DNA of 64,000 bases, taken from contig CAKTMF010000007.1 in assembly GCA_934573855.1 (NCBI GenBank), positions 1-64,000 of the forward strand, given 5' to 3'. The position numbers were made by a program, and so were the translations under genes. The number at the start of each line of letters is the position of its first letter. The first letter of the stretch is position 1. Positions 8,058 through 16,039 of the stretch are shown in pieces. This stretch comes from an uncultured Oscillospiraceae bacterium. Its GTDB lineage: Bacteria > Bacillota > Clostridia > Oscillospirales > Oscillospiraceae. The notes under the pieces are model-generated. The model searched no databases and was not told the origin of the DNA. It saw only the letters and a program-made list of their open reading frames with translations.

Positions 8058-9248
8058 ATGCAAATGAAGATAAGAAAAGTAGAGATATGGAACACAAACT
8101 GCAACGATAAGCCTGCATGGCACCCGGTACTCATAAGACTGACCACGGACGACGGTATCACCGGCGTCGGCGAGGTCGGAGTGGCCTACGGCATAGGCCA
8201 CTCCGCCGCGGCGGGCTACGTCAGGGATATGGCCGAGCAGTTCGTTATCGGGTGCGACCCGTTCAACACGGAAAAGCTCTGGGCGGACGTCTTTCGTGAC
8301 TCCTTCTGGGGACAGGGCGGCGGGCCGATCGTCTACGGCGCGATGAGCGCGGTGGATATGGCACTGTGGGACATAAAGGGCAAGGCGCTCGGACGGCCGG
8401 TCTATATGCTCCTCGGCGGCAAGACCAACGAGAGCCTCCGTACATACGCCAGCCAGATACAGTTCGACTGGACGGAGCGGGGCTTCATCCCCCTCAGCCG
8501 CCCCGAGCAGTACGCCGAGGCCGCGCTCAGGGCGGTCGAACAGGGCTATGACGCGGTAAAGCTCGACCCGCTGCAGGTGGGCGAGGACGGCGGCATGACC
8601 ATAACCTCCGACAGCAACCGCATACTCGAACGGAAAACCGTGGAGCTTGCGAGAGCGAGGATAGGCGCGGTGCGCGGGGCCGTCGGCGACAAGGCCGACA
8701 TCATCGTCGAGCTGCACTGCGGCACGAACGTCTCCTCCGGTATTCAGCTCTGCCGCGTGGCCGAGGAATTTGGCTGCATGTTCGTCGAGGAACCGGTGCA
8801 TTGCATGAATCCCGCGCTGCAGCGCAAGGTCGCGCAGAGCGTCAAGGTGCCGCTCGCCGCGGGAGAGCGCATATACACCCGCTGGGGCTACAGCCGCTAT
8901 TTCGAGGACCAGTCCGTCAACGTCATCCAGCCGGATCTCTGTCTCGTCGGCGGCATTACCGAGGGCAAAAAGGTCTGTGACTACGCGAGCGTTTACGATG
9001 TGACGGTGCAGGCCCATGTCTGCGGCAGCCCCGTGTCCACCGCGGCGGCGCTCCATCTGGAAACGGCGATATCCAATTTCCAGATACATGAGCTGCACGT
9101 CGTCGGGCTTCAGGATTATAACCGCCGCCTGTGCAACGAGGACAACCTCCCCGTGAACGGCAGGTTCCATGTGCCGGAGACCCCCGGTCTCGGCGTCACG
9201 CTCAACGACGGCTTCCTGAAAACTCAGGAGTGCGTCACCGTTAAATGA
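8058..9248 (+). CDS. Enolase-superfamily sugar-acid dehydratase (mandelate racemase/galactonate dehydratase-like)
   Basis: 396 residues, typical of the mandelate racemase subgroup. The N-terminal capping domain (about 1-125) ends with MALWDIKGKALGRPVYMLLGG. In the barrel, candidate metal ligands are E218 (IIVELH), E244 (FVEEP) and E270 (AAGER). Lys168 in YDAVKLDP and His320 in VQAHVCGSPVS are the likely acid/base residues. Such enzymes dehydrate sugar acids to 2-keto-3-deoxy acids. The start is ATG 8058 or in-frame ATG 8064; GAGG at 8051-8054 is better spaced for 8064. The gene follows the oxidoreductase by 18 bp and overlaps the MATE gene by 4 bp. Exact substrate cannot be read from sequence; galactonate/mannonate-type acids are the nearest known ones. 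Confidence 0.85.
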   Translation: MQMKIRKVEIWNTNCNDKPAWHPVLIRLTTDDGITGVGEVGVAYGIGHSAAAGYVRDMAEQFVIGCDPFNTEKLWADVFRDSFWGQGGGPIVYGAMSAVDMALWDIKGKALGRPVYMLLGGKTNESLRTYASQIQFDWTERGFIPLSRPEQYAEAALRAVEQGYDAVKLDPLQVGEDGGMTITSDSNRILERKTVELARARIGAVRGAVGDKADIIVELHCGTNVSSGIQLCRVAEEFGCMFVEEPVHCMNPALQRKVAQSVKVPLAAGERIYTRWGYSRYFEDQSVNVIQPDLCLVGGITEGKKVCDYASVYDVTVQAHVCGSPVSTAAALHLETAISNFQIHELHVVGLQDYNRRLCNEDNLPVNGRFHVPETPGLGVTLNDGFLKTQECVTVK

Positions 9249-10618
9249 CTCCCGGCGGACGTGTACGCGGCGGAGCCGCCGCGGATTACACGCGGGGGAA
9301 TATCGCCCGCGGGATGATAACGTTCGCTGTCCCCCACATGCTCAGCTCGGCGCTGCAGATAATGTACTCCGCCGTCGATCTGGGCATTGTGGGCAAGGCC
9401 GTGTCGGGCGCCGCGCTCTCTGCGGTGTCGGTATCGGGCAACGTACTCAATCTGCTGACCATGCTGGGGCTTGGCTTTGCCACGGGCGGACAGGTATATA
9501 TGTCTCAGCTCCTCGGCATGGGAAAGCGGGAGGCGGTCGGCCGGGCTGCCGGTACACTCCTTACGGCGGTCACGGCCCTCGGCCTCCTTTTGGCCGCGGC
9601 GAGCGCGCTGCTCTGCCCGCGGATATTCAGACTGATGAGCGTCCCGGCGGAGGCCTATGAGATGGCCGTCGTGTACATGCGCGTCTGCTGCGCGGGGCTG
9701 GTGTTCAGCTTTATCTACAACGCTCTCGCGGCGGCGCTGCGCGCACACGGAGATTCGGCCGCGCCGCTTCGCGCGATACTCATCTCGTCGCTCGTGAACC
9801 TTGTGCTCGACATATGGTTCGTCGTCTCGCTCGGCTGGGGCGTCGCGGGCGCGGCGGCCGCCACGGCGATAGGGCAGGGCGTGTCCGCGCTCATCCTGCT
9901 TGCGGCGCTCATGAAAAAGGGCTGGACGGGCCTGACCGCCGCCTCGCTCAGACCGGAGTGGGGGATATTCCGCGCCGTGACCTCCCTTGCGATACCCTAC
10001 GCGCTCGAAATGGCGGTATTCAACGTCTCAATGCTCTTCGTCAACAGAATGGTCAACACGGTCGGGCTGTACGCGTCCGAGACCTTCGGCATAGGACTGA
10101 AGGTGGAGGAGATCGGCAACAGGCTCTGCACCGGCATAACCTGCGCCGCGTCGGTCATGACGGGGCAGAATATGGCCGCCGGGAACACAGAGCGCACCCG
10201 CAGGGTCGTCCGCACGGCGTTCGCATTCGGCGCACTGATGTACGCGGCGTTTGCCGCCGTGTGCTTTACGGGTTCGCGCTTCCTCTTCTCGCTGTTCGTT
10301 GACGACCGCGAGGTCATCGAGATGGCGCCGATGTTCATCTCGTGCATAGCGTGGGGCTTCCCGGCCATGGCGAGCATGAGAGGGACGAACGGTCTCATGC
10401 AGGGCGTGGGCAGCGCGAAGCTGAGCTTTGCGATAGGGATAATTGACGGACTTCTCGTGCGTATCCCGCTGAGCTATCTGCTTGGGGTGACGTTCGGGAT
10501 GGGGCTTCGCGGCTTCTTTCTCGCGTATGCCCTTGCGGCGTATGTGAACGCCGGACTTGGAATGGCATACTACCTCTCCGGCAGATGGAAAACAAAAAAG
10601 CTCGCCGCGCAGGGATGA
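9245..10618 (+). CDS. MATE-family multidrug/solute exporter
   Basis: 457 residues with about twelve hydrophobic helices. MATE signatures include the N-terminal NIARGMITFAVPHMLSSALQ and YSAVDLGIVGKAVSGAALSA, and RAHGDSAAPLRAILISSLVN in the middle. MATE proteins export cationic or other small molecules with Na+ or H+ antiport. The ATG overlaps the stop of the dehydratase (ATGA, 9245-9248), so it is translated from the TRAP operon. Its link to sugar-acid metabolism is unexplained; it might export a product or relieve intermediate toxicity. A strong terminator follows at 10632-10667, closing the operon. Confidence 0.9.
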   Translation: MTPGGRVRGGAAADYTRGNIARGMITFAVPHMLSSALQIMYSAVDLGIVGKAVSGAALSAVSVSGNVLNLLTMLGLGFATGGQVYMSQLLGMGKREAVGRAAGTLLTAVTALGLLLAAASALLCPRIFRLMSVPAEAYEMAVVYMRVCCAGLVFSFIYNALAAALRAHGDSAAPLRAILISSLVNLVLDIWFVVSLGWGVAGAAAATAIGQGVSALILLAALMKKGWTGLTAASLRPEWGIFRAVTSLAIPYALEMAVFNVSMLFVNRMVNTVGLYASETFGIGLKVEEIGNRLCTGITCAASVMTGQNMAAGNTERTRRVVRTAFAFGALMYAAFAAVCFTGSRFLFSLFVDDREVIEMAPMFISCIAWGFPAMASMRGTNGLMQGVGSAKLSFAIGIIDGLLVRIPLSYLLGVTFGMGLRGFFLAYALAAYVNAGLGMAYYLSGRWKTKKLAAQG

Positions 10619-10631
10619 AAAGAAGAAAAGC

Positions 10632-10667
10632 AAAAACGCCGCGCTCTTGTGGGAGCGCGGCGTTTTT
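10632..10667. terminator. Strong intrinsic terminator after the MATE gene
   Basis: A 15-bp stem (10632-10646 with 10653-10667) with a 6-base loop, flanked by A5 on the left and T5 on the right. It can act in both directions and insulates the TRAP operon from the tetR-like gene. Confidence 0.85.
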
Positions 10668-10671
10668 GCCG

Positions 10672-10700
10672 TTGACAGCCTATCGGACGGTAGGTATAAT
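10672..10700 (+). promoter_or_regulatory. Consensus sigma-A promoter of the TetR-type gene with an operator in the spacer
   Basis: TTGACA (10672-10677), exactly 17 bp, TATAAT (10695-10700): both hexamers match consensus. The spacer 10679-10694 is an imperfect palindrome (CCTATCG-GA-CGGTAGG, 12 of 16 positions symmetric). This suggests that the TetR-type product binds here and represses its own gene. Confidence 0.8.
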
Positions 10701-10733
10701 ATCCGTGTGAAAGCATTCAAGGAGACCACAGCT

Positions 10734-11357
10734 ATGGAAAAAGTAACTACCAGACAGGCGATACTCAATGCGGCGCTGGAGCTGTTCTCGACGCAGGGCT
10801 ACGAGGCCACGGCCGTTTCCCAGCTCGCCGGGGCGGTCGGTATCCGCAAGGCGTCGCTCTACAGCCATTTTGAGAGCAAGCAGGACATCCTCGACGAGCT
10901 TATGCGCAATATCACGGAGCAGTATGAGGCGCACTCCATCTTCGCCAAGGGCGACTGGGACGACCCGGAGTTCACGAAGGACAAGGAGGACCTGACGCCC
11001 GACGAGGCGGTGAGCATGATAACCGGCCATGTGCGCTACATCCTGCACGACCCGGTGATAAGCAGGGTACGGAAAATGCTGACCATAGAGCAGTTCGGAA
11101 ACGCGAGGATGGCAGCGATGCAGACGAAGCGGAACTATACGGACGTAATGCGCTATTTTACGGGACTCATGCGCTTTCTCACCGGCCGGGGAAAGCTCGC
11201 TGCCGGCGACCCGGAGATCATGGCGGCGCAGCTGTGCCAGCCGGTCTCCGTGTGGATAAACCTCTGCGACCGCGAGCCGGAGCGCGAGGACGAGGTCATG
11301 GCGCTGATAGAGCGGCATGTGCGCTGCTTTTTCTGTCTGTACCGGCCTGCCGAATAA
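10734..11357 (+). CDS. TetR/AcrR-family transcriptional regulator
   Basis: 207 residues. Residues about 6-52 are a TetR helix-turn-helix domain (RQAILNAALELFSTQGYEAT, then VSQLAGAVGIRKASLYSHFESKQDIL). The C-terminal ligand domain is unassigned. The ATG at 10734 sits about 8 bases after AAGGAGA; the frame is open upstream to 10557, but that part overlaps the terminator and promoter. It has its own near-perfect promoter with a palindromic spacer, so autoregulation is likely. The neighbouring MATE gene is an obvious candidate target but is in a different transcript, so this is a guess. Confidence 0.88.
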   Translation: MEKVTTRQAILNAALELFSTQGYEATAVSQLAGAVGIRKASLYSHFESKQDILDELMRNITEQYEAHSIFAKGDWDDPEFTKDKEDLTPDEAVSMITGHVRYILHDPVISRVRKMLTIEQFGNARMAAMQTKRNYTDVMRYFTGLMRFLTGRGKLAAGDPEIMAAQLCQPVSVWINLCDREPEREDEVMALIERHVRCFFCLYRPAE

Positions 11358-11358
11358 G

Positions 11359-11390
11359 ATGCCGCCCCGGGCCATCGCCCGGGGCGGCAT
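11359..11390. terminator. Bidirectional terminator between convergent genes
   Basis: A 14-bp GC-rich stem (11359-11372 with 11377-11390) and a CATC loop, between the TetR-type gene and the convergent CmpB-HD gene. There is no T run, so termination strength is uncertain. Confidence 0.55.
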
Positions 11391-11403
11391 TCAGACGGCG
11401 CGG

Positions 11404-12432
11404 TCACTTGCCGACTCGCAGCATTTCGACCAGCGCGCAGTATTTATCGGCGAGGCGGAGTATCCGCTCCTCCTTCGATTTGGGTATCTCGGTCTTTTTA
11501 ATGGGCCACATGTGGCTCCTGACGGACGGCTCCGCACCGTCCTCACCGGCGGACTTCCCGGAGCCGCGGCCGAAGTCGTGCAGCATTGCCGCCTCGACAA
11601 GCTCCTTTTCGTCGGCGTTGAGGTTCAGACGCTCGTTTATCAGGAAGCTGACCCAAGCGACGTTTTTGCCGTGTTCAAGCTCGCTCGCGCTCTCCTTGCC
11701 GTTGAACTCGGGAGTTTCGTTGTAGCGGCGGATAAGCTCGCTGAACTTCTCCTTGCGCTCCTTCTGCGCCTTTTCAAAGCCGCGGATCGGGTGGCGGAAC
11801 ACCTGGATCCTGCCGACGGCCTTACGGGCAAAGTGGTTCTGGGACTCCATGATCTGGTAAACGGTGTTGGTCATGTGGTTCTGGAACGCGTCGTCCATCT
11901 GGGTGACGAGCCGCTGGAAATCCGTCAGCGCGGAGACCGTCAGCGTGAGGTCGGCCGACAGCAGCGCGATGATCAGCAGCGCCGCGAGATTTGCCGCCCA
12001 GTCCGAAACTCCGTCGAGCAGCGACACCGCGAACGGTATCACCCACTTCATCACAAGCACCGCGCCCCCGCCGAAGGCGAGCGAGGTCGGCACGCTGGTG
12101 CGCCCGTTTATGTTCAGCGGGACGCTGCTGTAGTCCCACCATCTCGCGTTGAAGAGCTTCTCAAGCACCCACGAGGTCGGGTATTCGAGTATCATGCTCA
12201 CGACGAAGCCCACGAGGAATATCTGCCACACGGTAAGCTCCGGCAGGGCGCCGCTCTCGATGGCGTTGTAGGTGAAATAGCCCGCCACGCAGCCAAAGCC
12301 GTATATCGGGCATACCGGGCCGTAGAGGAAGCCGCGGTTGGCCCATTTGCGGCGGCAGACGGTGCAGTAGACGCTCTCCCACAGCCAGCCCAAAAAGCTG
12401 AATATCACGAACACAAGTATAGCCTTATTCAA
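11404..12432 (-). CDS. CmpB-type membrane protein with C-terminal HD phosphohydrolase domain
   Basis: 342 residues from a TTG start at 12432; GGAAGGGAG lies 8 bases upstream. The frame stays open to 13092 but that part is the shadow of the next gene. The N-terminal half has five or six membrane helices and matches the putative ABC-transporter permease (CmpB/PF06541) family: SFLGWLWESVYCTVCRRKW and NRGFLYGPVCPIYGFG. The last 110 or so residues carry an HD-domain pattern: EHGKNVAW, MLHDFGRG, SHMWPI and LADKYCALVE, giving the H...HD...H...D metal set. Membrane anchoring of a phosphohydrolase suggests signalling or nucleotide turnover at the membrane, but no substrate is known to me. Monocistronic, convergent with the regulator to its left. 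Confidence 0.75.
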   Translation of the reverse strand: MNKAILVFVIFSFLGWLWESVYCTVCRRKWANRGFLYGPVCPIYGFGCVAGYFTYNAIESGALPELTVWQIFLVGFVVSMILEYPTSWVLEKLFNARWWDYSSVPLNINGRTSVPTSLAFGGGAVLVMKWVIPFAVSLLDGVSDWAANLAALLIIALLSADLTLTVSALTDFQRLVTQMDDAFQNHMTNTVYQIMESQNHFARKAVGRIQVFRHPIRGFEKAQKERKEKFSELIRRYNETPEFNGKESASELEHGKNVAWVSFLINERLNLNADEKELVEAAMLHDFGRGSGKSAGEDGAEPSVRSHMWPIKKTEIPKSKEERILRLADKYCALVEMLRVGK

Positions 12433-12570
12433 TAAAAACGCTCCCTTCCGAGCCGCAGATATCGCGTTTATTCTACCAGATACGGCGCGGCATTGCAATA
12501 TGCACTGCGCTGCGGTCTGTACAGCTTTATGCGCGGCGGGGGGCGGCATATTTTCACGGAGGTACAGATA

Positions 12571-13203
12571 ATGGTAGAATACCGCACCATAAACATGGAG
12601 GAATACCCCCGGCGCGAGCATTTCAGATATTTCTCCGCAATGCCCGTCCCGACCTTCGGCATAACCGCGAGGGTGGATGTGACGGGACTCGTCCGCTTCT
12701 GCAGGGAGCGGCGCTGCTCGTTCTACATGGCGATGACGCATATCGCGTGCCTTGCGGCCAACGGCGTGCCGGAGCTTCGGCGCAGGAGCCGCGACGGCGG
12801 TATCATCGGGTACGCGAAATGCGGCACCTCGCATATCGAGCTGCTGCCGGACGAGACATACTGCTACTGCACGCTCTGGCACGATATGGACTGGGACGAG
12901 TTCATCCGCTACGCCGAGGCGTGCAGGAAAAGGGCCGTCAGCGCTCCCGACATCGAGGAGGACGTGGACGCGGACGCGCTGTATTTCATCACCACCGTGC
13001 CGTGGATAAGCTACGAGCAGGTGAGCATGCCCATAATGAGTCCGGTTGACGAAAACCCGCGCTTTTGCTGGGGCAGGTATGAGGAGGACCACAGAGGACG
13101 GCTGATGCTGCCCTTCACGCTAAACGCGAATCACGCCCTGATGGACGGGGTGCATGCCGGCGCGTTCTACCGCCGGCTTCAGGAGGAGCTTGACAAGGTA
13201 TAA
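12571..13203 (+). CDS. Chloramphenicol acetyltransferase-like protein (CatA family)
   Basis: 210 residues, close to the 210-220 of classical CAT enzymes, which acetylate chloramphenicol from acetyl-CoA as trimers. The family frame is clear: N-terminal RREHFRYFSAMPVPTFGITA, FYMAMTHIACLAANGVPELR, PWISYEQV, and the active-site segment NHALMDGVHAGAFYRRL. His188 and Asp192 fit the catalytic HxxxD pattern; the first His of the usual HH pair is Asn. ATG 12571 follows GGAGGTACAGATA. GC content matches the neighbours, so it looks chromosomal rather than recently acquired. Resistance activity cannot be assumed; relatives of this type may acetylate other substrates. Confidence 0.75.
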   Translation: MVEYRTINMEEYPRREHFRYFSAMPVPTFGITARVDVTGLVRFCRERRCSFYMAMTHIACLAANGVPELRRRSRDGGIIGYAKCGTSHIELLPDETYCYCTLWHDMDWDEFIRYAEACRKRAVSAPDIEEDVDADALYFITTVPWISYEQVSMPIMSPVDENPRFCWGRYEEDHRGRLMLPFTLNANHALMDGVHAGAFYRRLQEELDKV

Positions 13204-13221
13204 AAACGGGGGCAAAACAGG

Positions 13222-13968
13222 ATGGATTTCATTCATATCACGGCGGAAAACATCGACCGGGAGCATATCTGCTGCGCAATGTCCAACAAGCAGAGCGTCA
13301 TGAAAAAGGAATGGATGAAGCGGCGCTTTGCCGAGGGACTGGTCTTTTACCGGAGCGTGGAGCGCGGCAAGTGCTTCATCGAATACATCCCCGCCGAAAA
13401 CGCGTGGGCGCCGATCGAGGCGCCGGGATATATCTATATAAACTGCCTGTGGGTGTCCGGCTCGATGAAGGGCCACGGCTACTCAAACGAGCTTCTGGAC
13501 GAATGTATCCGCGATGCGCGCTCGCAGGGGCGGCGCGGGCTGTGTATCCTCTCCTCGGCAAAGAAGAAAAAGGAGTTCCTTGCCGACCCGAGATACCTCG
13601 CGCACAAGGGCTTCATGACCGCGGACGAGTCGGTGAACGATATAACGCTCATGTATCTCCCGCTCGGAGAGGGGGCGGAGCCGCCGCGCTTCAGACCCTG
13701 CGCGAAGAGCGCGCACACGCAGGAAGAGGGCTTCGTCCTCTACTACACCGACCAGTGTCCGTTCACATACTACTGGGTGCCGGTGGTCGAGGCCGCGGCG
13801 AGGGAGCATGATATCCCGCTCAAGGTCATCCACATCACCGACGGCGAGACCGCACGCAGCGTCCCCGCACCGGTGACGACCTACGCGCTCTTCAAGGACG
13901 GGAAATTCGTGACCCATGGGATACAGACCGACAAAAAGTTCCTCGCACTCGCGGGGATAAAGGAATAA
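13222..13968 (+). CDS. GNAT N-acetyltransferase with C-terminal YoaP domain
   Basis: 248 residues. Residues about 1-155 form a GNAT acetyltransferase fold (YINCLWVSGSMKGHGYSNEL, with the acetyl-CoA loop GHGYSNELL). The rest matches the YoaP-like C-terminal domain, a thioredoxin-like piece beginning FVLYYTDQCPFTYYW with a single Cys in the active loop and a cis-Pro-like APVTTYALFKDG. The two-domain arrangement is common in Bacillota; the substrate is not known. It starts 18 bp after the CAT-like gene and may share its transcript. Confidence 0.75.
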   Translation: MDFIHITAENIDREHICCAMSNKQSVMKKEWMKRRFAEGLVFYRSVERGKCFIEYIPAENAWAPIEAPGYIYINCLWVSGSMKGHGYSNELLDECIRDARSQGRRGLCILSSAKKKKEFLADPRYLAHKGFMTADESVNDITLMYLPLGEGAEPPRFRPCAKSAHTQEEGFVLYYTDQCPFTYYWVPVVEAAAREHDIPLKVIHITDGETARSVPAPVTTYALFKDGKFVTHGIQTDKKFLALAGIKE

Positions 13969-14015
13969 ATACGAAGCCGAGAGGCTGTCGAAAAACCCAC
14001 TCCGCTACTCACAGG

Positions 14016-14156
14016 GACAGAGCAGCGGGGGTGCGCGAGGGGTAGCGGAGCGGCGGAATGGGAGTGAATGATATGCCGGTGGCATATCAGAGCCATTCCG
14101 TGACCGAGCCGCAGCGAGAAGAGACCCGCCTCGCAGTACAATAGCCTGCCGTCAAA
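14016..14156 (+). repeat. Dispersed intergenic repeat, copy 1
   Basis: Two blocks, 14016-14041 (GACAGAGCAGCGGGGGTGCG...) and 14122-14156 (AGACCCGCCTCGCAGTACAA...), recur with few changes at 43579-43604 and 43609-43644. In the other copy the blocks are adjacent; here about 80 bp separates them, so this copy holds an insertion or the other a deletion. No coding potential is seen. The 304-bp gap 13969-14272 otherwise holds only terminator hairpins. Confidence 0.7.
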
Positions 14157-14188
14157 AAAGTTCGTTTGGACTTTTTTGACAAGCTGAT

Positions 14189-14223
14189 GACCGGGGCCGC
14201 CTCATTAAGAGGCGGCCCCGGTC
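14189..14223. terminator. Bidirectional terminator upstream of the LRR gene end
   Basis: A 15-bp GC-rich stem (14189-14203 with 14209-14223) and a 5-base loop. A second small hairpin, AAAAACTCA/TGAGTTTTT at 14234-14253, lies next to the stop codon of the leftward LRR gene and ends in A/T runs on both sides, fitting an intrinsic terminator. Confidence 0.7.
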
Positions 14224-14272
14224 GAAGCTTTACAAAAACTCAAATGAGTTTTTTGGCGGTCTCTGCCGGTAT

Positions 14273-16039
14273 TCAGAAATATATCTGGCAGTCGGGCAGG
14301 GCGCTTTGCAGATCGTCTATCTGCTCCTGAGAGAGCGGATTACCGGTGAGGTCGAGATGGCGCAGCCGCGTCATGCCCATGAGCGCGCGCACCGACTCGA
14401 TACCGTTGCCGGCGAGATTGAGATATTCGAGCCTCGTCAGATTCCAGAGCGGCGAGATGTCGTACACCATGTTGTTTGAGAGGTCTATGCTGCGCAGGTT
14501 GGTGAGGTTCTGGAGCGGACTCACGTCGCTGATGTAGTTATTGCCGAGATACGCGGTCTCGAGCAGGATGAGCTGCTCTACGCCGTCGATGGATGTGACG
14601 CTCTTGCCGGTGACGTCCACATACTCGCTGTCCGTCGGGAACTCTTCGCCGCCGATGGTCACGGGGAAGCTCAGCTCATCGTGAGTGACGGCGCAGTAGG
14701 GGAGACGGTCCTTCAGCTCACGCACGGCGTCGCCGGAGAGCGCCGGGTTGCCCTTGATATTCAGGAGTCGCAGGGAGCCGAGGTCGTAAAGCTCAGAAAG
14801 CTCACCGTCGGTAAGCCCCGTGGAGTCGAGGCCGAGCGTTTCGAGCGCGCGCAGCCGCCGCAGCCCGGACAGCGACGTGAGGGGGTTATTTTCAAGGTGA
14901 AGCTCCGTAAGCCCTGTCAGCATGGAGAGCGGCGCGGTGGAGCCGATGAAATTGTCACGCGCATCCAGCGCGGAGATGGTGGTCATGCCCATGATGGGGC
15001 TGAGGTCGGATATGTTGTTCGAGGCCACGTTCAGCCACATGAGGCCCGGAATGTCCATGAGAGGGCTGAGATCAGATATGCTGTTCCCGCTCAGGTCGAG
15101 ACGGGCGAGCGAGCGGCACTCGGAGAGCGCACTGATGTCGCGTATGCCGAGACCGCTGAGATCAAGCTCCGTGACGTCGGACTTGAAGGTCACGCCGCCG
15201 AGGGTGATGTCCGCGCTGCTTTTGGAGGCCGTCTCGCTGTGTATGGCGCAGTTCGGCAGCGCGGAGGACAGCTCCGCGAGCTGCCTGTCCGTGACGGGGA
15301 CACCCTTTATGCTGAGCGTCGTGAGATTTGAAAGCGAGCAGAGCGGCGAGAGGTCCGCCACGGGGTTATTGTCAAGATAAAGCGTGCGCAGGTTCGAGAG
15401 CGAGGAGAGCGGGCTGATGTCGCTTATGCTGTTGTCGCTGAGGTTGAGCGTGGTGAGTCCGCCGAGCAGGGAGATGGGCGCGATGGAGGTGATGCCGTTC
15501 CCGGCGGCGGAGAGATTACTGAGCGCGTAGAGCGAGGAAAGCTCCGAAAGCACCCCGTCCCCCAGCGCCATGTTGTCAAGCACTATGCCGGTGGTGTTCA
15601 CGGGGTATTCCTTGCCGGCCACCGTCACGCGCACCGCGTCCTCGGAGCGGCCGCATTTTTCCTCGAGCGCGGCTATACGGGAGAGGATGTCGCTTTTGCG
15701 GCTGTTGAGCGCGGTGAGAAGCTCCAGCGCCTTTGTGTAGTTCTTCTGAGCCTCGTAGCAGTCGGCCATAAAGACGACGCACTCGTCGGTCTCGCTCTTG
15801 GCGTATGCCTTGCGGAGGTATGAGAGCGCGGTGTTATAGTCGCCGCAGTCGTAGGCGCTGACGGCCTGGTCGTAGTATAAGGCATACTCCCGCCCGTCAT
15901 TCGCGCCGCGTATGACGGCCGCGAGAGACATCATCAGCGCGGCGGCCGCGAGAGCGATGAGCATATAAAGGGTCTTTCGGCTGAGACCCTTCTTTTTTTT
16001 CGCCGCCGGCGCGGCGGTCCTGCCAGTTTGATCAGTCAT
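14273..16039 (-). CDS. Membrane-anchored leucine-rich-repeat protein with TPR-like N-terminal part
   Basis: 588 residues. A short basic cytoplasmic N-terminus (AAKKKKGLSRK) precedes one membrane helix at about 23-43. Residues about 55-140 look like two TPR-type helical repeats (YYDQAVSAYDCGDYNTALSY, then VFMADCYEAQKNYTKALELL). From about 165 to the end there are roughly fifteen internalin/SDS22-type leucine-rich repeats (LxxLxxLxLxxNxISDISPL). They are interrupted three times by a short spacer around a LPNCAIH/LPYCAVTH/LPDCQIYF segment, so the LRR array itself is built of three blocks. The protein would display the LRR ladder outside the cell for protein binding; no enzyme motif is seen. The ATG at 16039 overlaps the upstream gene by 4 bp. 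Confidence 0.8.
   Translation of the reverse strand: MTDQTGRTAAPAAKKKKGLSRKTLYMLIALAAAALMMSLAAVIRGANDGREYALYYDQAVSAYDCGDYNTALSYLRKAYAKSETDECVVFMADCYEAQKNYTKALELLTALNSRKSDILSRIAALEEKCGRSEDAVRVTVAGKEYPVNTTGIVLDNMALGDGVLSELSSLYALSNLSAAGNGITSIAPISLLGGLTTLNLSDNSISDISPLSSLSNLRTLYLDNNPVADLSPLCSLSNLTTLSIKGVPVTDRQLAELSSALPNCAIHSETASKSSADITLGGVTFKSDVTELDLSGLGIRDISALSECRSLARLDLSGNSISDLSPLMDIPGLMWLNVASNNISDLSPIMGMTTISALDARDNFIGSTAPLSMLTGLTELHLENNPLTSLSGLRRLRALETLGLDSTGLTDGELSELYDLGSLRLLNIKGNPALSGDAVRELKDRLPYCAVTHDELSFPVTIGGEEFPTDSEYVDVTGKSVTSIDGVEQLILLETAYLGNNYISDVSPLQNLTNLRSIDLSNNMVYDISPLWNLTRLEYLNLAGNGIESVRALMGMTRLRHLDLTGNPLSQEQIDDLQSALPDCQIYF

Noticed and set aside
4944..9170. A 1408-codon open frame on the minus strand across the oxidoreductase and dehydratase genes
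   Set aside because: It is the complementary shadow of two well-supported plus-strand genes in GC-rich DNA; no ribosome site and no recognisable domain.
12433..13092. N-terminal extension of the CmpB-HD protein to 562 residues
   Set aside because: The extension overlaps the CAT-like gene on the other strand and has no domain; the TTG at 12432 has a good ribosome site.
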